Assembly (NCBI GenBank): GCA_028673005.1
Contig: CM054114.1
Coordinates: 129,724,470 to 129,788,469 of the forward strand
From: Tanypteryx hageni
Taxonomy: Eukaryota; Arthropoda; Insecta; Odonata; Petaluridae
Direction of reading: 5' to 3'
DNA: 64,000 nt
Numbering within the stretch: position 1 is the stretch's first letter; each line of letters starts with the position of its first letter. Both the position numbers and the translations under genes were made by a program. This document shows, piece after piece, positions 44,251-54,870 of this stretch. A model generated the notes under the pieces. The model saw only the letters and a list, made by a program, of their open reading frames with translations. It did not search any database and was not told where the DNA came from.

Positions 44251-46874
44251 AAAGAGCAACTCATCCGCGGTGATTTTCAAACTGTTAAAACACCACATTT
44301 AATTTAAATTATTATGCTGTAAGTAGGCAATATTTGGATCATCTTGTTTATAAATCAATTTAATCATAAAAATTCATTTTAGCATTCGTTTACGAAAGAC
44401 GTCGAATATAAAATTTTGAACTACACGAAAATCATTTTACGTATATACTTTATTTAAATTGACTAATTTTTCATTTGTGTCTAATCAGACTAATCAAACT
44501 TCAAAATAAAAAGTATGTACGTGCATTAATATATATACGTGTACCACACGAATATCAACCCGTGTCTTTGCTTCGACTCATTGCTTGGCCTTTTCCAGGT
44601 TGTTTTTACTATCAATTCTGACTTTCCTTTATCCAGTTTCCCTTCTCAGTAAGGGTAAGAAAATCAACGAAACGCACAAAATATCGAATTAACTGATGCA
44701 GGGAATTATTTAAGATCTTTACACCGTATGACACACCGCTTCCCGCCATTTCCGCCAAGTCCGGTAAGAGAGCGCTTAATCATTACGCCTCGCGATCGTC
44801 TAAAGATCCAGCCGCGATTACATCCATTTTCCGTAAAAAAAGGAATTATATTCAGTAACGCTTCACCGCCTTCGATTTTTTTTTATTCTCGCGATGATGC
44901 GGAGGAGAACGCTCATTAATTGACTTCCTGGTCGTTTTCTTTTTCTTCTTTTCCGATTAATCCACTTTATCTCTTTCTCTATCTAATCCCTCTCCTTCCA
45001 CGACACTTTCCTCATCTATTCCTTCCTCTCTCTACCCATACTTTCTCTTCGCTTCTCGTTTGTTTTTTCTTTTACCCTCCGCCTCTCTCCACTCATCTCG
45101 ATCGCTGCCATTTCCTTTGAAGCTAAGGTGGAAATTTCCTGATTCTGGTCTTTTTTTGGGGAACCTTCACCTCCAGCAGTGTCTCTGCGGTGGTTAGATT
45201 TTTTTCTTACACTCTCTCACTTTCCGTAGAGGCAGTAAAAACGTGGGGCGGTGGAGGTCTCTTAAAGGTCACGGTTGAGACAAAGGCCCTCTCTGTACCA
45301 TTTATAGGTATTTAGAATTTCGGGATAGTTCAGTCAGCAGTTCTTTTAATTCTAGGATTGATTGGCGTTCCGTCTAATTTATAAGATCTCCTTTTTCGAG
45401 TATAATGCTTAGATTTTGATTGTCAGTCTAAGCGTTGGTTTATCTGAGTTGATTTAAACATGGTTTTTGCAAATTTTTACAGAAAAGTTTAGGAAATTAC
45501 GATCATACACAAATGGTGGATTTTCAGACTTTCTATATTGTTTCGGAAGGATGAAAAAATTGAAAATTTTGTTGCGGTATTTAAGGAAACTATAAATTCA
45601 TGAAACATCAAGCTTGAAAGAACGGTGACATATAGCATGCCTTAAAATTTTATCCTAAATTTGAATCGTATTCCTAAATGAAGGAAGTTGGACAGTTTTC
45701 TAGAGTTAATTAAAAAGCGGTTTATCATGAAGCATAAGATGATCGAGGCAAATCTAGCTGTAGAGGTAAGTCTACAGAGCACCCCCCCCCTGTCAGTGGA
45801 AGTCCACCTATCCTTGATTGCAATAATAGTGGGTTGTAATAATTATATACCTCTAATGGTACAAAAAACACGATCACACAATCATTTTATCCTTATCCTC
45901 ATCGAAATTTCCGAGAAAATATTGAAAACGTGTTTTCAATTCCGTTCTTCAGCGCGGGTGGTTATTGCTCCCATGTACTAGTGCTGCATTAAAAACGTAC
46001 GGCATTGAAGTGGTGTTACAGAGGCCATCATGTAGTCTGCTACATTTGAATAAGTCGAAACACTTCCCATTTGCCCTCTCTTCTGTCTCATTCTACTTGC
46101 TCTTGTCTCACTCTACTTGCTCATTCGAAGTCCAGCATTACGCGATCCAATGCCAATACCCATATATGTCCTGTCTTGTGATGAATTAGTCTCACAAGCA
46201 ATGAAAGAGACGCAACGAAAATAAATTTTTCATGACATGTCCGGCTGTACACACAAGCCAGTTTGCCATAATGACACCAATTATGTCGTTACTTCTCTCG
46301 AAAAGTACCACGCCAATTATCTCGTGGTCACATGATAACTCTGAATGAAAGAGCGAGGGGAAACTGTAGGATTATAACTTTATGGAATTTCAAAGTTTAA
46401 TGTAATCGAATCGAGTTAGATAACAGTTTTAGAAAGCATAGAGATTCTCTATAGCATGAAAAGTTACTCATAACCTTTTGCACGCGAAAAAATTGCATTT
46501 ACCCGATATATAGAAAGGGGTTCTTCTAGAAAAGCGGTCTTTCCTCTCTCACTGCTTTTATGTGAAAGAATAACTCAGGCTTTTTATTGTTATTATTATT
46601 ACACTTGTTTTTATGGCATATTTTTATTTATTTTTTAAAGAATGTTTTTATCCTACGCGTGTGGAAACGGGTTAAGAAAACATCTTCCGTTCCAGATGGC
46701 AAGAGTGGAAATCCAGAGTTATTTCTCCCAAAATGTTATCATTTTAGCGCGTCGTCGCTTCCCAAGAATTTTCAGGGAATCGATACGGCTGACTACCGAT
46801 TAACCGAATTTTAAAAAATGTTTAACTTGAAAGTATTTTATGCTGCGCTACGTAAGCATATACCGAGCATAAGT
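44251..46874. other. Intergenic, nothing recognised
   Basis: 44930-45110 is pyrimidine-rich. A C9 run lies near 45782. No gene, transposon end or tandem array is supported. Confidence 0.5.
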
Positions 46875-46990
46875 CGATTCGAATATAAGACGACCCGTCC
46901 CGAAATTGGCATTTTTAGAAGGAAAAGTAGTTACAGTTACGGACAGAAAAACGATATTCAACTTTTGATGGCATTCAGCGCCGTACGTTC
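46875..46990. mobile_element. Fragment of the TA-flanked MITE family
   Basis: TTCGAATATAAGACGACCC followed by AAATTGG and TAGAAGGAAAAGTAG matches the left part of the MITE at 31450-31793. The other half is not found. Confidence 0.5.
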
Positions 46991-47126
46991 GCTTCGCTAA
47001 CACTGAATTTACTTGCTGTTTCAGTTTGGATATTTGTGACAAGCTAGACCGTTTCTTTCCAAAACGGTCATCCACAGTGTAAGAGTTTTTACAATGCATT
47101 ATTTCACTATGATTTTGCACAATAAC

Positions 47127-47317
47127 TGACGGCCTTGGTAGAGGGATGGCTAGCGCGTCTGGCTCCCAATGCTAGGGTCGCGGGTTTGAGTTTGGTCGTG
47201 ATGGTTTGTGAATGTTTTTGTTATTATTACTGTTAAACATTGTTAATCGATCGGCTGCAATGGGCCTCCTGCTGTAAGCCGTTTGTATATAAATAAATAC
47301 ATAAATAAATAAAAAAG
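47127..47317 (+). mobile_element. tRNA-derived SINE with (ATAA)n tail
   Basis: A tRNA-like head (TTGGTAGAGGGATGGCTAGCGCG, written here as an A-box-like TGGTAGAGGGATGG and a B-box-like GGGTTTGAGTTTG) is followed by a short body with GGGCCTCCTGCTGTAAGCCG and a tail of repeated AAAT units at 47287-47317. It belongs to a different family from the SINE at 21697. Confidence 0.7.
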
Positions 47318-47319
47318 TT

Positions 47320-47524
47320 CAATTTATCGAAACCTCGAGTGATCGAAATTTAGCGTGATCAAAACTTCCGCGTTATCGAAACATCGAGATATAAACTTCG
47401 AGTTATCAAAGCCTTGAGTTAAAGAAATTCCTTTTAGCGAATATTAATAGGGATGAGAAAAATATGTACTCCGGTTGATCGAAAATTCGAGCCCTTATAC
47501 GTACGATCTATTGTGATTTGACTG
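47320..47524. mobile_element. Pogo-like MITE relic
   Basis: Repeated TCGAAACNTCGAG and TTCGAGTTATC units are followed by a right end GATTTGACTG|TA, which on the minus strand gives CAGTCAAATC, the usual pogo/Tigger start. The left end is not clear because it abuts the SINE tail. Confidence 0.4.
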
Positions 47525-48511
47525 TATTTAAAAGTATCACATTTCACTGGAGATACATTAAATCTTTCATTATTTATAAATTGAAACGGCCAAAACAAAA
47601 AACGGCGAAACATGCATTTTAAATGCTTTCTCATATCCGCACGGTAACAATAATTTCACAGCTCACATTAATACGTTTTAACGTGTGGTTTGATTCATAC
47701 CAAGACAGCTTCTGCTGTTGATGGCGAGAGAACTTTGCGGTAGCCTGGCGTAACATTCGTTAATATATTACTTGATGACAACGCCTTAACTAGCTATTTT
47801 AGCGCCCGGGGAAAATTACTAAATATGTGACTCCCTGTCCTTATAAAATATTGTTGTCTCTAATTTATTTAGTTAGTTAGTTGGATTTTTGCACCCCTTA
47901 CTTTGTTGCGCCCAGGGCAGATCCCCCGCTTGCCTCGCCCTAGTTACGGTACTGCTTGATATATTTATTCCTTTTTGAGAAATATAGGTAATATATTATT
48001 GTTTATGTCTCTAACCACCAATTTCAATCAAAATCCACGCCGCGATATTTGAGTAAATCGAAATTATTTGAATATGGACAAGACTAACTATACCTCATTA
48101 CCGCGCCTTATGTTTCATTTCAGCAAAGCTTCTCTTCAGTATAGTACCACACAGAAATTTCGAGAATTTTTCAAAATCTGTTGGTCTACCTGTCCGTCGT
48201 CTGACATTAGGAATGCTCCAGATATTGCAAATGCAAAAGGTTGCGATATGAATATTGAAAAAGGGGGATCGATTCGTAGTCATAAACAGAGAAAAAACGG
48301 CACGCAAAATTTATTTTATAATTGAGTAACCTCTCGTTAAAGTTCTTTAACTTATTTATACTTTTCATCTGATTTTGTAGTTTTTAAAACACGTAATCTG
48401 TCAAAACCGATTTATCAGTTTTTTTAAAATTGAGAGTAAATTGTAATATCTCAACGAAGAATATACCATAGTATATGTAATAAATTTCAATTTCGAACAT
48501 TTCTCACTTAC
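47525..48511. other. Intergenic or intronic, nothing recognised
   Basis: AT-rich sequence. It lies downstream of the LRR exon's splice donor, so it may be intron. Confidence 0.4.
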
Positions 48512-48583
48512 AGATCCTCGACATCAGGCAAGCCGACGAAGTCGAATTCGTCCAAGCTGGTTATGTTGTTGCTGGCCAAGTCC
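48512..48583 (-). CDS. Internal exon of a leucine-rich-repeat protein
   Basis: On the minus strand the acceptor TTTCACTTTCTTCCAG ends at 48584 and the donor GTAAGTGAG starts at 48511, leaving an exon of exactly 72 bases in phase 2 on both sides. It encodes 23 whole codons, DLASNNITSLDEFDF followed by VGLPDVED, which fits the LRR consensus LxLxxNxIxxLxxxxFxxLxxLxxL. One 24-residue repeat per 72-base, same-phase exon is typical of LRR receptors such as the LGR family and of Slit-type genes. The exon's GC is higher than that of the flanks. I cannot tell which gene it is; no neighbouring LRR exon is visible in the window, so the flanking introns exceed 14 kb upstream or the other exons are too divergent to see. 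Confidence 0.75.
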
Positions 48584-49137
48584 CTGGAAGAAAGTGAAAA
48601 TTTAATGTAAGTGACACTGTTATTAAAACATTTTGAATGGTACACTTGACTCAACACGCAGAAGGAATATTTAAAATAATTTAATCGATTCGTATTTTTG
48701 CCGTAATATTGATATTTAGAAGACACTACTATAAAAATTGTCAGAACCTTTTGCGCTTGACTTCATTACCAGGCTTAAGGAATTTTTCTAGCTAACTGAC
48801 ATTACATTCACATATACAGGAGAGAATTGCAGAATAAAAAAGATCCGAACCCGAGTTTCCTGCTTGCTCTATCAGTTTAGCTATCAAGCATCATCAACAT
48901 CAAACTCTGGCTAATTATAAATTTTTGCTGTTCCTTGAATTTGCAGATAATGTTTTACATTAAAATTAAAAAAAGGTTCTCCATATTGATTTCATTCATA
49001 TTTTTTGAAAATTTCCATCGCTACCTTCCTGTAATAAAAATATCACTAAATTAATATCAAGGAAAATACATATTTCCTAATTAAGGGTGAGAGGCATTAA
49101 TACCACACCCGTACTCATTTGCCTCTCTGTAATTGTA
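48584..49137. other. Probable intron sequence of the LRR gene
   Basis: Upstream of the LRR acceptor on the minus strand. No feature beyond the polypyrimidine tract is seen. Confidence 0.4.
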
Positions 49138-49146
49138 CCGATACTT

Positions 49147-49739
49147 CGGTGCACACTAATCCAGTCCGGCGGCCAAAAAAACATACTAACTCAGTCCCGG
49201 GATTTTCGGAAGGGCATACTAACTCAGACCAACCGCGAAACTAAATTTTCCTACCCATTTTTCACAATCTTAGGGCTGTCTGAACTAAAAGTAGCACTCT
49301 CGAAATACGCGTACACTATACTTGGTGAAAAATTTAACTGGAGTTTAAAGCACTCGGAGATTAAATATTGAAAAGCGTCTACATACGCTACAGCACTTTT
49401 ATTAGGAAGCAAGAAATGTACCAAAGGTACACAAGTGACGTCCATTATGCCTTGGACAGTAAAAAGTCGACAGAAATATTTTTGACATCTTTTAAATGTG
49501 CCATCAACGAAAATCGTATCCATGTTAACTAATAGTTTCAAGTTTGCGTTGATCGAAAAACCAACTATGTTTTTGACGCTCTCATCTATAAACAAATTTC
49601 TCTTGTCGATTACTTTTTATGTCCATTGAATCTAGTGCCTGTGCGGGGGACAGTTAGTATGGGCCTCTAACAACCGCGGGACTGGGCTAGTATGCGAACT
49701 TTTCGAATAACAACATCCCGGGACTGAGTTGGTATGCAG
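49147..49739. mobile_element. Mutator-like element (593 bp), internally deleted, 9 bp TSD
   Basis: It is flanked by identical CCGATACTT at 49138-49146 and 49740-49748, a perfect 9 bp duplication as expected for Mutator-like elements. The ends are inverted: GGTGCACACTAATCCAGTCC on the left and CTGCATACCAACTCAGTCCC read from the right. The motif CATACTAACTCAGTCCCGGG recurs two more times inside the left end (49182 and 49216, partial) and once more inside the right end. Between them lies a piece of MULE transposase. Confidence 0.85.
49251..49595 (-). pseudogene. MULE transposase fragment, second catalytic Asp lost
   Basis: This 114-codon open frame encodes the front of the MULE transposase catalytic domain: TIFVDGTFKRCQKYF (28-41) with the first Asp of the DDE triad at 31, then LFTVQG, VPLVHFLLPNKS (56-67) and FSPSIVYAYFESA (89-101). 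In family members the last motif normally reads DFE-like; here Tyr97 stands where the second Asp belongs. The third catalytic residue and the DNA-binding domains are missing because the element is only 593 bp. It runs from terminal repeat to terminal repeat, so it is a deleted, inactive copy mobilised, if at all, by a partner elsewhere. Confidence 0.85.
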
Positions 49740-49748
49740 CCGATACTT

Positions 49749-51539
49749 TTGTCTAGCAATCCTCGGAAAGCCTTCGGTGGATTCCGAGATAAATTCTTCC
49801 GTCTATCAGGTATCCTCGAACCTTAAACTCAACAAAATGACTCCTTCCGAAACGCCGCTTTCACGATTAAGCGAAGGCGCCGCTTATCACTGCCTGCTTC
49901 GCCACCTCTTTTGTGCGCAATCCCTTCATTTGTAATCCACTGGACCCTCTATCCGTTTTCTCATGTAAATTAGCTTCTGAATGCACCCATACACTCGAAG
50001 CTGAGCAGACCCTTTCCCTGCTCTATTGTTGAAAAGGGGATCGTTTAGCAGTGCATGATGACAACGGAAGGAAACGATTTCATGGCAATGCAATATGGAA
50101 TTGCTGTACGTAACTCTATAGGAGTAAATAAATTTAATCGTGATTTTAATTGACAAAATGTATTATACTAAACCAACAAACGCGGTGAAAAAGTAAACAT
50201 CATCCTCAAACTAACATTTATCTAACAAGATGGAATGTTGGGAATATATAGCGTTTATGCGTGAGCGTATGAGTTTAATTACTAATGTGAACTTTGAGAG
50301 GTAGAACAATTCTGAACTTGAACGGGAATCGAAGTAAGTTATCAAGTCTATTCAAGAACAACCAAATTAAAAAAATATACTTGCCTCAGATATCTCCAAT
50401 GTTAGACAACTATTTGCGCGCTTCTAAAAGAACCTTAGAATCTATTTTCGGCGAATTGCAGCTGAAAACGACTGCTTTGTCGCCGAAATGCGCATCTGGT
50501 TTTTAAATCTTGCTGAGGCAAGTATAATTTTAAAATTTATTGTTCTTGAATTTTTTCCAGCCATAAGGCGAGCTCGATAGCTTCTTGTTGTTTCTAGCTT
50601 ATAGAAAATTAGACTGGATTGATAGCCAGTGTAATTCAGAAATTTTCTTCTCAAAGCTCACATTAAAATTTAACTTTTCGTTTCTTAAATTTGACCATCA
50701 CCTTGATCAAATAATTTTCATGCGATAAAAGGCAGACAAATATATTAACCTATACAGGTATTCCGTCTATGAGAAGAGGTTTCTGGGAGTTTCTCAAAGT
50801 TTTACCAGGGCAAAAATTTGGGTTTCAATGATTATGATTTCAATCAGACGTAGCGCAGCAGCATGTCATTGACATCTTTTGATTGCATCTTCCAGACGAG
50901 CTCAAAACGATATACAATACTATCACACCATTTTACTTTTCTTCGGATGTTTTCACTGTTCAAAGATTTATTTTGCACGAATCTGTAATTCATGGTAGCG
51001 CTTGACTGTCGTCCTCTATTTTGCTCCCTTTTTTCTGTTGAAACCATTGAGCAAAAGTTTTCGATTAGTATCCGATGTCTCCAGGATTCCATTCAATGAT
51101 TCCGAAGTAGTTCAAGGATGCCTATACTTTCAACAATTTGTTTAACAGCCATTGCTTCGTAGTAGCATAACGGTGCCATTCTCGAGAAAAGAAAAAACGT
51201 GCCGAGGACTTATTGAATACTTTTCAGGCAAGTTAAAAGTTGTCCTGCCTTAAGGTACGGGTCGGAATGCACTCAATCTACTAAGTTAGTTTAACGGACT
51301 CGATAAGAAATAGATCTAAAAGAAACTACTGCTGATGAAAACCAGTGATGACGGTTGTTGGGAAGCCGAAATATGCGTATGGGTTTCCAAAATCTTTTTC
51401 AATTGTATGTTTTGGGTAGGAATATTGTAAAGCAGTCAGAAGGTACTGTATCTTTGCTAGAGAAGAATTTTATCACAAATCAACAAGTTAAAATAATGTC
51501 ATTATAAATTCCATCGATGCCGTGATCGAGTAGCGTAGA
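49749..51539. other. Intergenic with dispersed motif copies C and D
   Basis: Copy C at 50455-50510 (GCAGCTGAAAACGACTG, then GTCGCCGAAATGCGCAT) and copy D at 51340-51400 (CAGTGATGACGG, then AAGCCGAAATATGCGTAT) belong to the short motif family of 1504. Both are followed by GGTTT-like stretches. Nothing else is supported. Confidence 0.45.
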
Positions 51540-52050
51540 GTGTCATATCGCCTCGAATAATCGATATAAATCGATATCCCTGATATGTTTTCGGTCCCTT
51601 GTCCAGCCCGTTATCATTCGATTTTGTGTTATAGGTCGCATCTGGAGGCAATGATCGTTCGGTAGACTATTCGACCGCCTCCTCCGAACCAGATAAATAG
51701 CTTTCCGCACGCATGCTGTTCTCTGACGACCAATCACGCGTCCGAGCTATCGTCATTGCCGCCGCTCCCACCGTCTCGCAAATAAGGTCGCCGTCTTTGA
51801 CTTTTAACGCGCTTGCACAATCGCTGATTATAAACCGGTGAAAATCGTCGCCTCGTTCGGTTATATTCTCGCAATTCACGCTGCGGCGGTTTTCAAAACG
51901 CGTGTCGCTTTTCAGCGCAAATATCACTCCGCGGTTGTCACGTTTTTTATAGCCGCTGTTTCCAGTTGGCAAAGCTCATTCGGCCGGATTATATCCAGCT
52001 CTCGTTTACTTTCTCTCCGTCCGTTTTTTTATCTATAACAGCTCCACTTT
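51540..52050. other. CG-rich non-repetitive segment
   Basis: CpG-rich sequence with open frames on both strands (51667-51972 minus, 51838-52038 plus) and no recognised domain. It has no transposon ends and may be an unannotated exon or regulatory island. Confidence 0.3.
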
Positions 52051-53249
52051 TATTCGGAACCTGTCTGCACGAGAATGATGCGTGGGAATCGTCGGGAAAC
52101 GTACCCATTTTGTCAAAGATAGAGGGAAGCAGATTTTAAAATGAAGAATCACTCTTGTCCCACGAAAATGAATTTATTGACCTTTAAGAATAGGCGTAAA
52201 TAAGTTTGCTGCCATATTACGCGCCTTGCGGCTTCTTGTTACTGTAATCTATGAAGGTCTTTCGTTGCCATACGCATAACAATTGAGAATTTTGAAGGGA
52301 CTGGCTCTTTTAATTATCCACCGGCCATTGGTCTCATAAAAAATCCAAATAAATATGACATTTTATCACGTCAGTGTATATTAGCCTGTTGGTAATCAAA
52401 CGAGAAAGTATTAATTTTACTAAGGTTTATTACGGAAAAACGAAAAAGAAAATATGATAGGGATGATCGTAACTGCTTTCCAATGTTTATATCTTGGGTT
52501 CCAATCCCTTGATGGCATGTATGCCTACCGTTGTCTTTGTAGCTGCTTTAAGCTCATTATTTTAAAAAATCTTTTGAATTAAATTACTATTCAGCGCAAT
52601 ACATACGCATACACCTGTTCGTGACTGTAAGTTATAATACTATCATTTTGCAAAGCTGAAATAATGACGGTACTTGAACATTTATCTCATGCGAAATGAT
52701 AGTTAAAATTAGCTCATCAAAGTTTTTAGTGTCTTTTTATGTGACGTATTTTCTAAATACACACTTCCTGAATGAACTCGATTGAATAAAACATAATGTT
52801 TGTCAATAGCACTGATAGATAAGGAAAATTTTCTAAAGAGAAAATACAAATATTTTGTTAGTTTTAACTACATTGACAGTAAGGACGTCAGTCAGAAATA
52901 TACTTTTTCTCCGAGGGTGCGCTGAGATACATATAAAAATAGAAGCGATTATTGTTTTCTTTCGACATCATAGCAAATAAAACGAAAATGCCGACGCGTA
53001 TATTTTCATGCTTAAAACTTTATCCCCTCACCTGTCTCTCTTCATAATCAATCTTTCGCATCCTTTTCGAATTCTCCTCCTCCTCTTTACCCCCAATCTT
53101 ACCCTACTCCATGACCTCCTTTGTCTTTCCCAATGCATCTCGCCATCGCTGGACCACGCCCCCTTTTTCTGTCTGTTATAAAAGATATGACTCCTCCGGA
53201 AAAGGCGTAGTGACCTTCTGACGCCTTAAGGCGGGAAAATCTGTCTCTG
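52051..53249. other. Intergenic, nothing recognised
   Basis: AT-rich sequence with no supported feature. Confidence 0.5.
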
Positions 53250-54870
53250 TATATGAGCGGAGAGAGAGGTGAGAGAATGAGAGAGAAAGAGAGAGAGAGA
53301 GAATGGAGGGAGAGGAATGGAGGGAAGGAGACGGAGAGTATGCGGAGAGGCGAGTGGGAAGTGGTTTCCATAGGAACGGAGCTGCGGTAGGAATGGTGCA
53401 CAAACGATCCCACCCCCCACCCACCAACGCAAGGCGTGTGGGACGAAGGGTGGGGAAGGGAGGAGAGGGAGAGAGAGGGAAGGGTGAGAGAGGGGATGGA
53501 GAAGTGAGGGGTGGGTGAAAGAGGGGCGGGAGGGGAGGGTGAGAGAGGGGAGGGAGGGGCGGACTCAAAAGAGACAGCTCAGATTTATGGACCGCAGATC
53601 TCTTCAGCGTCGCTTGTAATATTTCCTTTCTCTCTCTCTGTCCCTCGCCTTGTCACTCCGTCCACGCCACACCTTAGTTCCTTAGAAGCGATTGACGAGA
53701 TCGGATGGACGGATGAGAGAAATGAAGGGAGGGAGAGGACGAGAGAGGGTGGGGAGAAATGGTAGAGGAGAGAGGGGAAGAGGACTGTTAAGTGGGGGGA
53801 AGTGAGGAAAGGAAGGGGTAAAGGAGAATGTGAATATAGGAGAAAGGAACGAGGAGAGGGGAAAGGAGTAAAAGTGACGCATGCAAGGGTGAGACAAGGA
53901 GAGGGGAGAAGATAGAGTGGGAGGGCGGAGGGAGTGATAGAGATGAGAAGGGGAGAGAAGGGAGAGTGGAGGGAAAGAGAAGGGAGAGAGGGGGGAAAGA
54001 GAAGGGAGAGAGGAGCGTGAGAGGGAGATGGGAAGGAAGGAGAAGGGAGGAGAGGAAACGGAGGGAGATGAGAGAGGAAGGAAGATGATGGAGAAGAGAG
54101 AGGGAGGGGATATAGTTGAGAGAGGAGTGAGAAGGGAAGTAGAGAGGCCGGATGGAGGAAAGGAGCTGAAAGGAGGAAATATGAAGGTACAGTAAGGTGA
54201 GAAATGGGAGAGGTGGTAATGGATAAGGTGTGAGGGAGAGAGGAGCGATAGAGGGTGATGGGAAGGTAGGAGAAGAGAAGAGAGAGAACGGATGGAGATG
54301 AGAGAGGAAGGAAGATGAGGGGAGAGAGAGAGGGGGGGAGGTGAGTGAGAGGAAATATAGGGATATTGAGAAAAGCGATGGGAGAAAGGACGGAAGTAGA
54401 ATATAGTAGAGAGAGGGGGATAAAGGAGTTAGAGGGACCGGATGGAGAGAAGGAGCGGAAGGGAGGGATTACGAAGGTAGAAAGTGGGAAATGGGAAAGG
54501 TAATGATGTGAGGAGAGGTATGGGATTTGGAAAGATATAGATGAGAGAAAGACCGGAAAAAGAGGAGGGATATTGGAGGAAAGATATTTGGAATGGAACG
54601 AGGCTAGAGTGGCGGGAGGAGGAGAGATGGGGGAAGTAGATAAGGAGGGATTGGGGGAAGGGAGGGAGTTTTTGAAAAGAGACGGGATGAGCGACGTGAG
54701 AATTTAGTCTGTATGCGTGTATGGGAGAGATAGTGGGAATTGGGATGAGAGGGGGTGAGATGGGATGTAAAGGGGTGAAGGGTTAAGGGAGTGTTAAGTG
54801 GCAGAGATATAGAAGAGCGAGGTGGTAGACAGTTTGGCGCGATGAATTGGAAAGGGGAAGGAGGTTAAAT
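53250..54870. repeat. Purine-rich tract (1.6 kb) with a degenerate duplication
   Basis: The plus strand is dominated by GA-type repeats, with a short mixed interruption at 53560-53700. Positions 54009-54235 and 54238-54510 are related: GAGAGGAGCG, then GATGAGAGAGGAAGGAAGATGA, then CCGGATGGAG, then CGAAGGTA or TGAAGGTA, in the same order. Open frames inside are compositional. Confidence 0.85.

Noticed and set aside
49251..49595. Calling the transposase frame a host gene
   Set aside because: It lies entirely between Mutator-like ends with a 9 bp target duplication and lacks two catalytic residues.
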